Below are positions 19,453 through 27,077 of a stretch of DNA of 64,000 bases, one piece after another. The DNA is from Halogeometricum sp. S1BR25-6 (GTDB lineage: Archaea; Halobacteriota; Halobacteria; Halobacteriales; Haloferacaceae), in contig NZ_JAMQOP010000002.1 in NCBI RefSeq assembly GCF_031624495.1, positions 806,001 through 870,000 on the forward strand, written 5' to 3'. Made by a program: the position numbers and the translations under genes. Numbering within the stretch: the first letter of the stretch is position 1; each line of letters begins with the position of its first letter. The notes under the pieces are model-generated. The model made no database searches and was not told where the DNA came from. It saw nothing but the letters and a program-made list of their open reading frames with translations.

Positions 19453-20367
19453 ATGACACGCGGCGACGTTTCGGCGGTGCCCGGCGCGAAGGACGTCCAC
19501 TACGTCGACACCGGGATGTACGACACCGACCAGTACGGGTCGGTGTACATCCTCGACGCCGAGCGACCGGCGTTCGTCGACACCGGCATCGGGACGAATC
19601 ACGAGTACCTCCTCGACGCCCTCGACGAACTCGACATCGCCCGCGAGGACGTGGCGTACGTCCTGCCGACGCACGTCCACCTCGACCACGCGGGTGGCGC
19701 CGGATTCCTCGCCGAGGCGTGCCCGAACGCGACGGTGCTGACCCACGAAATCGGCGTTCCGCACCTCGTCGACCCCGAGCGACTCGTCGAGGGAACGAAG
19801 GCTGCCGTCGGCCGGCAGTGGGAGTACTACGTCGAACCCGAACCGGTGCCCGAGGACCGCATCGAACCGCTGAGCGACGGCGACGAAATCGACCTGGGCG
19901 ACCGGACGCTGTCGGTGATAGAAGCGCCGGGGCACGCCCCCCACCAGACGATGTTCCTCGATTCGGCCGACGACGTGCTGTTCGCCGGCGACGCGGCGGG
20001 CATCTACGTCCCGCAGAAAGAGGAAGTCAGACAGACGTCGCCGCCCTCGCAGTTCGACTTAGAGCAGTGCCTGACGGACGTGCGGACCATCGAGGAGATG
20101 GAACCCGACGTCCTCTGCTTCGGCCACTTCGGCCCCGTCGAGTACGACGAGGCGCTGATGGAGTCGTACAAACGGACGCTCGTGGAGTGGGTGGAAGCGG
20201 TTCGGCAGAAGCGGGCGGAACTCGGCGACGACGAGGCCGTGGTCGAGCACTTCGCGGAACACACGCAGATGGCCGAAGTGTGGGGCGAACGCAAGGCCGG
20301 CGAGGAGGAGAAACTGAACGCGCGCGGCGTCCTCGGCTATCTGGACTATCAGGCGAAACAGGAGTAG
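19453..20367 (+). CDS. MBL-fold metallo-hydrolase
   Basis: 304 residues. The zinc-binding motif is THVHLDHAGG, with further ligands in IEAPGHAPHQTM, FAGDAAGIYV and CFGHFGPVEYDE. The glyoxalase II-like core is followed by an about 70-residue helical C-terminus. The substrate is not evident; thioester or lactone hydrolysis are family possibilities. The ATG at 19453 is supported by a T-rich box (CTTTTCATC) about 27 nt upstream; the longer open frame has no conserved sequence. It is divergent from serS. Confidence 0.85.
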   Translation: MTRGDVSAVPGAKDVHYVDTGMYDTDQYGSVYILDAERPAFVDTGIGTNHEYLLDALDELDIAREDVAYVLPTHVHLDHAGGAGFLAEACPNATVLTHEIGVPHLVDPERLVEGTKAAVGRQWEYYVEPEPVPEDRIEPLSDGDEIDLGDRTLSVIEAPGHAPHQTMFLDSADDVLFAGDAAGIYVPQKEEVRQTSPPSQFDLEQCLTDVRTIEEMEPDVLCFGHFGPVEYDEALMESYKRTLVEWVEAVRQKRAELGDDEAVVEHFAEHTQMAEVWGERKAGEEEKLNARGVLGYLDYQAKQE

Positions 20368-20410
20368 AGCATCCGCCGCCGAGCGCTCGGCGACACCCGT
20401 CCCCGAACGT

Positions 20411-20424
20411 ACATTCTTTTAAAT
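20411..20424 (+). promoter_or_regulatory. Promoter of the acyl-CoA synthetase gene
   Basis: The AT-rich stretch ATTCTTTTAAATTG stands out in GC-rich DNA and is centred about 27 nt before the ATG at 20446. It fits an archaeal TATA box for a leaderless transcript. Confidence 0.6.
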
Positions 20425-20445
20425 TGTGAACGAATATACTGTTGT

Positions 20446-22434
20446 ATGAACTGGCGGGACTCCGAAGCGACCTTCGAGGACGAGGTCGTCGGCGACGGGA
20501 CGCTGGCGCGGATGTTCGAGGACAGCGCGGCCCGGAACGCCGGCGAACCCGCCCAGCGGTACAAGGGCGGCATCTACGACCGCTCGCTCGCGACCGCCGG
20601 CGTCGTCTCGGCGGCGCCGGACGGCGACTTCGCGACGCTGACGTACGGCGAGATGCGCGGAATCGTCCGGAACCTCGCCGCCGGCTTCCGCGAACTCGGC
20701 GTCGAAGAGGGGTCGCGCGTCGGGATGCTCTCGCACACGCGGATGGAGTGGGCGCAGTGCGACTTCGCGCTCCTCGCGGCCGGCGGCGTCGTCACCACCG
20801 TCTACACCTCCTCCTCCGAGCGACAGGTGGAGTACCTGCTGTCGGACCCCGAGGCGTCGGGCGTCGTCGTCGAGAACGCCGACCTCCTCCGGCGCGTCTT
20901 CGCCGTCGAGGACGAACTCGACTTGGAGTTCATCGTCCTCCTCGACGACCCCGCGGACGGGAGCGGGATGGGCGGCGCCGTCCGCGACCGCTCGGACGTC
21001 TACACGCTCGGCGAGGTGCACGAGACGGGCGCGGCGTCGTTCGACGCGGACGCCTACGAATCGTGGGTCGACGGACGCGACCCCGCGGACCTCGCCTCGC
21101 TCATCTACACCTCGGGGACGACGGGACGACCGAAGGGCGTGAAACTCACCCACCGCAACTTCCGCGCGAACGTGAACCAGTGTTACAAACGGTTCGGCCC
21201 TCGCCCGGACAAGGACGACGACGTGCCCGTCATCTCGACGGGGTCGACCACGCTGTCGTTCCTTCCGCTGGCGCACGTCTTCGAGCGTCTCGCCGGACAC
21301 TTTCTGATGTTCGCGGCGGGCGCCTGCGTCGCCTACGCCGAGAGCCCCGACACCCTCCGCGAGGACTTCCAACTCGTCGAACCGACGACGGGGACGAGCG
21401 TCCCGCGCGTCTACGAGAAGCTGTACGACGCGATTCGGACGCAGGCCAGCGAGTCCGGCGCGAAGCGGCGCATCTTCGAGTGGGCCGTCGACGTCGGCCG
21501 GGAGTACCACGAGGCGGACGCCCCCGGCGTTCTCCTGACGGCGAAACACCGAGTGGCGGACCGACTCGTCTTCGAGCAGGTCCGCGAGGCGCTCGGGGGC
21601 CATATCGACTTCTTCATCAGCGGCGGCGGGAGCCTCTCGCCGGACCTGTGCGCGCTGTATCACGGGATGGGCCTTCCCATCTTGGAGGGGTACGGCCTCA
21701 CCGAGACGTCGCCCGTCATCGCGGTCAACCCGCCCGAGGAACCGAAGATAGGCACCATCGGCCCGCCCGTCACCGACGTGGAGGTGAAACTGGACGACAC
21801 CGTCGTCGGCGAGGTGACGGGCGATGCCGGCGGCGAGGTAGGTGAACTGCTGGTGAAGGGACCGAACGTCACGGAGGGCTACTGGAACCGGCCGGAGGAG
21901 ACCGAGGCCGCGTTCACAGAGGAGGGATGGTTTCGAACGGGCGACGTGGTCGAACTGCGGCCCGACGGCTACGTCGCCTTCCGCGAACGCGCCAAGCAGA
22001 TTCTCGTGCTCTCGACGGGCAAGAACGTCGCCCCCGGCCCCATCGAGGACGCCTTCGCCTCCAGCGACGTGGTCGAGCAGTGCATGGTGCTCGGCGACGG
22101 TCGCAAGTTCGTCTCGGCGTTGGTCGTGCCGAACGTCGAGGGCATCCGCGAGTGGGCCGACCGCGAGGGGTACGACCTCCCGGACGACCTCCGTTCGCTG
22201 TGCCGCGACGACCGGGTCGACGACCGGATTCAATCGGAGGTCGACGCGGTGAACGAGCGCTTCGAACCGTACGAGCAGATCAAGCAGTTCCGGCTGGTTC
22301 CCGAGGAGTTCACCGAGCACAACGACCTGATGACGCCGACGATGAAGAAGAAACGCCGCAACATCCTCGACCGCTACGCCGACCAGGTCGACATGCTGTA
22401 CGATGCGGACGCCGCCGCGGCGAGGAACGGCTGA
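20446..22434 (+). CDS. AMP-forming long-chain acyl-CoA synthetase
   Basis: 662 residues of the FadD15-like class. Adenylation motifs are visible: the P-loop-like LIYTSGTTGRPKGVKLTHRN, the substrate-pocket motif LEGYGLTETSPVIAVN, YWNRPEETEAAFTEEGWFRTGDV, and the A8/A10 region FRERAKQILVLSTGKNVAPGPIE. It activates fatty acids with ATP and CoA in the cytoplasm for beta-oxidation or lipid remodelling. Thiolase and enoyl-CoA hydratase genes lie elsewhere in the window. The ATG at 20446 has a well-placed AT-rich promoter. Confidence 0.93.
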   Translation: MNWRDSEATFEDEVVGDGTLARMFEDSAARNAGEPAQRYKGGIYDRSLATAGVVSAAPDGDFATLTYGEMRGIVRNLAAGFRELGVEEGSRVGMLSHTRMEWAQCDFALLAAGGVVTTVYTSSSERQVEYLLSDPEASGVVVENADLLRRVFAVEDELDLEFIVLLDDPADGSGMGGAVRDRSDVYTLGEVHETGAASFDADAYESWVDGRDPADLASLIYTSGTTGRPKGVKLTHRNFRANVNQCYKRFGPRPDKDDDVPVISTGSTTLSFLPLAHVFERLAGHFLMFAAGACVAYAESPDTLREDFQLVEPTTGTSVPRVYEKLYDAIRTQASESGAKRRIFEWAVDVGREYHEADAPGVLLTAKHRVADRLVFEQVREALGGHIDFFISGGGSLSPDLCALYHGMGLPILEGYGLTETSPVIAVNPPEEPKIGTIGPPVTDVEVKLDDTVVGEVTGDAGGEVGELLVKGPNVTEGYWNRPEETEAAFTEEGWFRTGDVVELRPDGYVAFRERAKQILVLSTGKNVAPGPIEDAFASSDVVEQCMVLGDGRKFVSALVVPNVEGIREWADREGYDLPDDLRSLCRDDRVDDRIQSEVDAVNERFEPYEQIKQFRLVPEEFTEHNDLMTPTMKKKRRNILDRYADQVDMLYDADAAAARNG

Positions 22435-22516
22435 CACCCTCTTCGGCGCTCCTTCTCTTCCCGAGATTTCCCGCACGTTCGTCGGCGTTCACGCGGAAGA
22501 GAGCGCCGTGAATGTG

Positions 22517-22563
22517 TGCTTTTATGCGCATCCGTAACCTCGACGTGCACACATGGAGGAGTC
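22517..22563 (+). promoter_or_regulatory. TATA box and Shine-Dalgarno site deciding a GTG start
   Basis: GCTTTTATGC (about 22518-22527) is a TATA-like box. GGAGGAG at about 22556-22562 is a strong Shine-Dalgarno match placed 4-5 nt before the GTG at 22567. Together they predict a leader of about 20 nt, unlike the leaderless genes around it, and fix the start. Confidence 0.65.
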
Positions 22564-22566
22564 ATA

Positions 22567-24429
22567 GTGGCCGCGGGTTCTAACCTCATCTACATCGTCG
22601 CGGCCATCATCGGTATCGGCGTCGTCTCGCAGGTGCTCTCCGACCGGTTCCAGGTTCCGAGCGTCCTCTTTCTCATCGCCTCGGGCATCGTGCTCGGGCC
22701 GGAGGTGCTCGGCGTCGTCAACCCCGACTCCTTCGGCGGCGGCCTCTCGGCCATCGTCGGCCTCTCGGTCGCCATCATCGTCTTCGAAGGGGCGTTCCAC
22801 CTGCGAATCCAGAAGCTCAGGGAGGCGCCCGCGGCGACGATTCGCGTCGTCACCGTCGGCGCGCTCATCGCGCTCATCGGAACGGCCGCGGCGATACACT
22901 TCCTCTTGGGGTCGCCGTGGACCGTGTCGTTCCTCATCGGCGCACTGCTCGTCGCCACGGGACCGACGGTCATCGCCCCTATCCTCGAAGTCGTCCCGGC
23001 GCGGGACCGCGTTGAGGCGCTGTTGGAGACGGAGGGCATCGTCAACGACGTGACGGCGGCCATCCTCGCCGTCGTCATCTTCGAGGCCATCGTCGCGGAC
23101 GTCACCGAACCGGGGGCGGTCCTCACGCTGTTCGCCGAACGCCTCGGCGTCGGCGTCGTCGTCGGCGCTCTCGTCGCCGCGGCGATGGTCTACGGACTCC
23201 GGTACGTGGACCTCTCGCCGGGCAACGCGCCGCAGAACGCGCGTCTGCTCGTCCTCGCCGGAGCGCTCGTCGCCTACGGCGCGGCGGACTTCATCGCCAC
23301 CGAGGCGGGCATCGCCGCCGTCGCCACGGCCGGCATCCTCCTCGGCAACGCCGACATCCCCTACGAGGAGGACATCTCGGCGTTCAAAGGCGACATCACG
23401 CTCATCGTCCTCTCGTTCGTCTTCATCGCGTTGGCGGCGCTGTTGGACTTCGGGACGCTCATCCGCCTCGGTCTCGGCGGCCTCGGCGTCGTCGTCGTCG
23501 TCGCCCTCGTGCTCCGACCCCTCCTCATGTTCCTGTCGACGCGGGGCGACCGGTTCACGACGGGCGAGAAGTGGTTCATGAGCCTCGTCGGCCCGCGGGG
23601 TATCATCCCCGCGTCCGTGGCGACGCTGTTCGCCATTCAACTGCGAGCGGAAGGACTGACCCAGGCGGCCGACACCCTCGTCGGCACCGTCTTCCTCGTC
23701 ATCCTCGTGACGGTCGTCTTCGAGGGCGGCCTCGCGCGACAGATAGCCGAATACCTCGACGTCATCCCAATGCGTGTACTCATCGTCGGAGGCGGCAAGG
23801 TGGGCCGAACGCTCGCCGAACGCCTCGAAGACCGCGGAGAAAACGTAGTGCTCATCGAACATGACCCGGATATAATCCAGATCGCCCGCAACGCGGGCCA
23901 CACCGTCCACCAAGGTGACGGCACCGACACCGACGTGTTGCGGTCGGCGGGGGCAGGCAACGCGAAAATCGTCGTCGCCGCCACCGGCGACGACGACGTG
24001 AACCTGCTGGTCGCCCAACTGGCGAACTCGAAGTTCGACCCCGAAACCATCATCGCCCGGGCGAACAACCCGAACAACGTCGACGCCTTCGAGGAACTCG
24101 GTGTACGCACCATCTCGTCGGTGCTGGCGACGGCGCAGGCCATCGACAACTACATCGAACGGCCCGCGATGATGAACTGGATGGGCGAGATCGGTCACTC
24201 GGGCGACGTCCAAGAGGTGGAGGTCACCTCCGAGGAGATCGTCGGGCGGACCGTCCGCGACATCGGTCCGGAACTCCCCGAGGGCTGTCTCATCGCGCTG
24301 GTCGCCCGCGACGGGCAGACCAGCGTTCCGAGCGCCGACTACACCATCCAGCACGGCGACCGAATAACCGTCATCGGCGGTCACGACGCCGTCCGCGAGG
24401 CGATGGCGTTCGTCAACCCCGACAGCTAA
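22567..24429 (+). CDS. CPA1-type Na+/H+ antiporter with C-terminal TrkA-N and TrkA-C domains
   Basis: 620 residues. The antiporter part (1-390) has about 12 helices with LLVATGPTVIAPIL and LLETEGIVNDVTAAILAVVIFE, the ion-binding region of NhaP-like exchangers. From residue 402 (MRVLIVGGGKVGRTLAERL) a Rossmann RCK domain follows, with its acidic ligand residue in VVLIEHDPD, and then a TrkA-C domain ending about residue 620. It probably exchanges Na+ or K+ for protons under control of nucleotides or pH. The GTG at 22567 is fixed by a Shine-Dalgarno sequence. Confidence 0.9.
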   Translation: MAAGSNLIYIVAAIIGIGVVSQVLSDRFQVPSVLFLIASGIVLGPEVLGVVNPDSFGGGLSAIVGLSVAIIVFEGAFHLRIQKLREAPAATIRVVTVGALIALIGTAAAIHFLLGSPWTVSFLIGALLVATGPTVIAPILEVVPARDRVEALLETEGIVNDVTAAILAVVIFEAIVADVTEPGAVLTLFAERLGVGVVVGALVAAAMVYGLRYVDLSPGNAPQNARLLVLAGALVAYGAADFIATEAGIAAVATAGILLGNADIPYEEDISAFKGDITLIVLSFVFIALAALLDFGTLIRLGLGGLGVVVVVALVLRPLLMFLSTRGDRFTTGEKWFMSLVGPRGIIPASVATLFAIQLRAEGLTQAADTLVGTVFLVILVTVVFEGGLARQIAEYLDVIPMRVLIVGGGKVGRTLAERLEDRGENVVLIEHDPDIIQIARNAGHTVHQGDGTDTDVLRSAGAGNAKIVVAATGDDDVNLLVAQLANSKFDPETIIARANNPNNVDAFEELGVRTISSVLATAQAIDNYIERPAMMNWMGEIGHSGDVQEVEVTSEEIVGRTVRDIGPELPEGCLIALVARDGQTSVPSADYTIQHGDRITVIGGHDAVREAMAFVNPDS

Positions 24430-24447
24430 AAGAAGAGAACTGCGCTC

Positions 24448-25068
24448 TCAGTCGTTCGAGCGAGCGGCGGCCGCGCCCGCCGCGCCCAGACCGAGGGCGC
24501 CGGCGAGGAACCCGAACCCGGGAATCGCCGACCCGGACCCCGAACCCGACCCGCCCCCGGCCGAACCGGGCGTCTCGATGCTGCTGCTCCCCACTTCTTC
24601 GAGCCGCAGGTTGACGTATCCGCCGCCGCCGCACTGGGTCTGGCTGTTCACCACGAACAGCTTTCCGGGTTGGATGGGGTTCTGCGTCACCGCGAACAGG
24701 ACGATGGACTCTGACTGGTGGTTGTCGTTGTAGGTGTCGATTATCTCGGCGTCGTAGCCCGTCACGCTGTCCTCGCTGTCGACGAACCCGCAACTACCGA
24801 CGCCCTGGTTGTCGGCGTCCCGGTTGTAGCCCGACACCTGGACGAACAGGCCGGTGTAATCGGAGTTGCCGAACGTCGGCGCCGTGTTCTGCACCGCCGC
24901 GGACGGCGTCGCGGCCTCCTCGTCGTCGCCCGACTGGGCGGCCGCCGAGTCGGCGAACGCTGGCGTCAGCGCCGCCGTCCCGGCCGCCGCGGTGCCGGCG
25001 AGGAGGCGGCGACGGCTGAGCGTTCGGTCGCTGTCGGCGTCGCGTGAACGGTCGTTGTCCATGAACAT
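24448..25068 (-). CDS. Secreted PGF-CTERM-anchored protein, unknown
   Basis: 206 residues from the ATG at 25068 (another ATG is at 25062). A Tat signal is clear: [20 protein letters not shown]. The mature domain contains NSDYTGLFVQVSGYNRDADN and ESIVLFAVTQNP, and then a Gly/Ser linker. The C-terminus is a PGF motif, a hydrophobic helix (LAGALGLGAAGAAAA) and a short charged tail. This is the PGF-CTERM signal processed by archaeosortase A and lipid-attached. The function of the mature domain is unknown. A run of six A (T on the minus strand) about 26 nt upstream may be the promoter. Confidence 0.8.
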   Translation of the reverse strand: MFMDNDRSRDADSDRTLSRRRLLAGTAAAGTAALTPAFADSAAAQSGDDEEAATPSAAVQNTAPTFGNSDYTGLFVQVSGYNRDADNQGVGSCGFVDSEDSVTGYDAEIIDTYNDNHQSESIVLFAVTQNPIQPGKLFVVNSQTQCGGGGYVNLRLEEVGSSSIETPGSAGGGSGSGSGSAIPGFGFLAGALGLGAAGAAAARSND

Positions 25069-25182
25069 CTGATACGTTGGACGGACGCTCAAAAAACGTC
25101 GTGGCCGTCGGAACGTCGGGACGCCCGAGCGACGCGTGCGACGCGTTCGGGAGAGTGTGAGACCGGTACGGGGGAGTCCGAA

Positions 25183-26316
25183 CTACCGGCTGAACTCTAT
25201 CGCGGCGCCCTGTCCGAACCCGACGCACAGCGTCGCCAGTCCGCGCTCCTCGTCGCGCTTTATCATCTCGTGGATGAGCGTCACCGGCAGTCGGGCGCCC
25301 GAGGCGCCGAGGGGGTGACCGAGGGCGATTGCGCCGCCGTTGACGTTGTACCGCTCGGGGTCGACGCCGAGTTCGTCGCGCGCGTAGAGACACTGGCTGG
25401 CGAACGCCTCGTTCAGTTCGACGAGGCCGTAGTCGGAGACGTCCCGACCGTTGCGTTCGAGGAGGTTCCGCGTCGCCGGGACGGGGCCGATGCCCATCAC
25501 CGTCGGGTCGACGCCGGCAACGGCGTTCGCGCCCGTCTCGGCGAGGACGTCGAGGCCGTGTTCGTCGGCGAACTCGCGGGAGGTGACGAGGAGGGCGGCC
25601 GCGCCGTCGGTTATCTGCGAGGAGTTGCCGGCCGTGACCGTCCCGTCGCCGGTGAACGCGGGGTCGAGACCCGCCAGCGCCTCCGCGGAGGTGTCCCGGC
25701 GGATGCCCTCGTCCTCGGTGACGACGCCGTCGTCCGTCTCGATGGGGACGATTTCGTCGTCGAAGCGGCCCGAATCGGTCGCCTCGGCGGCGCGTTCGTG
25801 GCTCTGCGCGGCGTACTCGTCCTGCTGTTCGCGGGAGACGCCGTACTCCTCGGCCACCTTCTCCGCGGTCATCCCCATCTGGAGTTGGAAGACGTTGTAC
25901 GTCTCGGATAGTTCGGGGTGGAGGTGCTCGTAGGAGTCGCCGTCCATCGGCACGCGACTCATGCTCTCGACGCCGCCCGCGAGGACGCAGTCGCGGTTGC
26001 CCGCGGCGACGGCGTCGGACGCGGAGATGACGGCCTGCATCGAGGAGGCGCACCAGCGGTTGATGCTCGTCGCGGGCGTCCCCTCCCCGAGTTCGGAGAG
26101 GAGGGCGATGACGCGGGCGACGTTGTTGTCCTGCTCGCCGCGTTGCTGGGCGACGCCCCACATCAGGTCGTCCACGTCCTCGCCGTCGAGGTCGGTCTCC
26201 TCCAGGATGTGGTCGATGAGCGCCACGGAGAGGTCCTCGCTCCGGACGTCCTCGAAGACGCCGCCGGCCTTGCCGAACGGGGTGCGGTACGCGGCCGCGA
26301 TGACTGGCTGAGGCAT
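25183..26316 (-). CDS. Acetyl-CoA C-acyltransferase (thiolase)
   Basis: 377 residues. The acyl-binding cysteine is in TSINRWCASSMQAV, the histidine motif is NVNGGAIALGHPLGASGARL, and the second catalytic cysteine is in LATLCVGFGQGAA. It catalyses thiolytic cleavage or condensation of acyl-CoAs in fatty acid or polyhydroxyalkanoate metabolism; the direction cannot be told. The ATG at 26316 has CATTTATC about 27 nt upstream on the minus strand, favouring it over the longer open frame. Confidence 0.93.
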   Translation of the reverse strand: MPQPVIAAAYRTPFGKAGGVFEDVRSEDLSVALIDHILEETDLDGEDVDDLMWGVAQQRGEQDNNVARVIALLSELGEGTPATSINRWCASSMQAVISASDAVAAGNRDCVLAGGVESMSRVPMDGDSYEHLHPELSETYNVFQLQMGMTAEKVAEEYGVSREQQDEYAAQSHERAAEATDSGRFDDEIVPIETDDGVVTEDEGIRRDTSAEALAGLDPAFTGDGTVTAGNSSQITDGAAALLVTSREFADEHGLDVLAETGANAVAGVDPTVMGIGPVPATRNLLERNGRDVSDYGLVELNEAFASQCLYARDELGVDPERYNVNGGAIALGHPLGASGARLPVTLIHEMIKRDEERGLATLCVGFGQGAAIEFSR

Positions 26317-26402
26317 GGTCGTTTCTCGGTCGTCCGTGGTGATAAATGGGGCAGAACTCGGAGACACGGGCGCGGAGTTTCACTCCCGGCGGGGCGTTCG
26401 GG

Positions 26403-27044
26403 TCAGGGGTCGACGCCGGAGGGGTCGGGTCGGCGGGCGGCCTCGGGGAGGTCCGCCCGGACGTCGACGTCGCGGAGGATGCCGGGCGCGCCGTGGGCGC
26501 GGGCGACCCGTTCGTCGACGACGACCGGACCGAGCGAGGAGCGGAAGGCGCCGAAGCCCCGACGGCCCGTCCGGAGCAGTTCCGAACAGGAGACGAGGCC
26601 GGAGTCGACGTGTATCGCCGCCGGGAACGGTCGGACGCACCGCTCCCACTCCAACACCGCCCCCGTCGCCCCGACTGCCTGCGAGAGCAGGTGTTCGAGC
26701 AGGGGGGTCGACAGCCACGGCATATCGCAGGGAGCGGCGAGCGCGTACGCACCGGTGGCGTGTCTGAGCGCGGTCCGGAGACCGAACAGCGGTCCGCGGT
26801 CGCGGATGGGGTCGAACGCGAGGACGAGCGGAACCGAGAGGTCGCCGACGGCCGCGGTCAGGTCGTCGGCCTGTTCGGGTCGGCAGTTGACGACCAGTTC
26901 GTCCACCACGGGGGCGAACGCGGACGCGACGTGGCGCACGAGCGGTTCGCCGTCGAGCGGTGCGAGCGCCTTGTCGCCGCCCTCGAACCGAGTCGAGCGC
27001 CCGCCGGCGAGGACGACCCCCGTCCGGCGGACGTCAGCCGTCAT
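26403..27044 (-). CDS. mobA: Molybdenum cofactor guanylyltransferase MobA (NasC-like)
   Basis: 213 residues. The nucleotidyltransferase motif is VVLAGGRSTRFEGGDKALAP, followed by RDRGPLFGLRTAL and AAPCDMPWLST, with the metal-binding Asp in CDMP. MobA joins GMP to molybdopterin to make the MGD cofactor of DMSO-reductase-family enzymes. It starts 33 bases after the nitrate reductase stop and clearly belongs to that operon. In Haloferax mediterranei the corresponding nas operon also carries a MobA-like gene (nasC, from memory). Confidence 0.88.
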   Translation of the reverse strand: MTADVRRTGVVLAGGRSTRFEGGDKALAPLDGEPLVRHVASAFAPVVDELVVNCRPEQADDLTAAVGDLSVPLVLAFDPIRDRGPLFGLRTALRHATGAYALAAPCDMPWLSTPLLEHLLSQAVGATGAVLEWERCVRPFPAAIHVDSGLVSCSELLRTGRRGFGAFRSSLGPVVVDERVARAHGAPGILRDVDVRADLPEAARRPDPSGVDP

Positions 27045-27077
27045 CCGTCGGTCGCCGAGACGGTCCGCGGAGGGCCA

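Noticed and set aside
22522-24384. 620-codon minus-strand frame opposite the antiporter
   Set aside because: Asp/Arg low-complexity translation with no conserved blocks; the plus strand encodes a complete antiporter with RCK domains.
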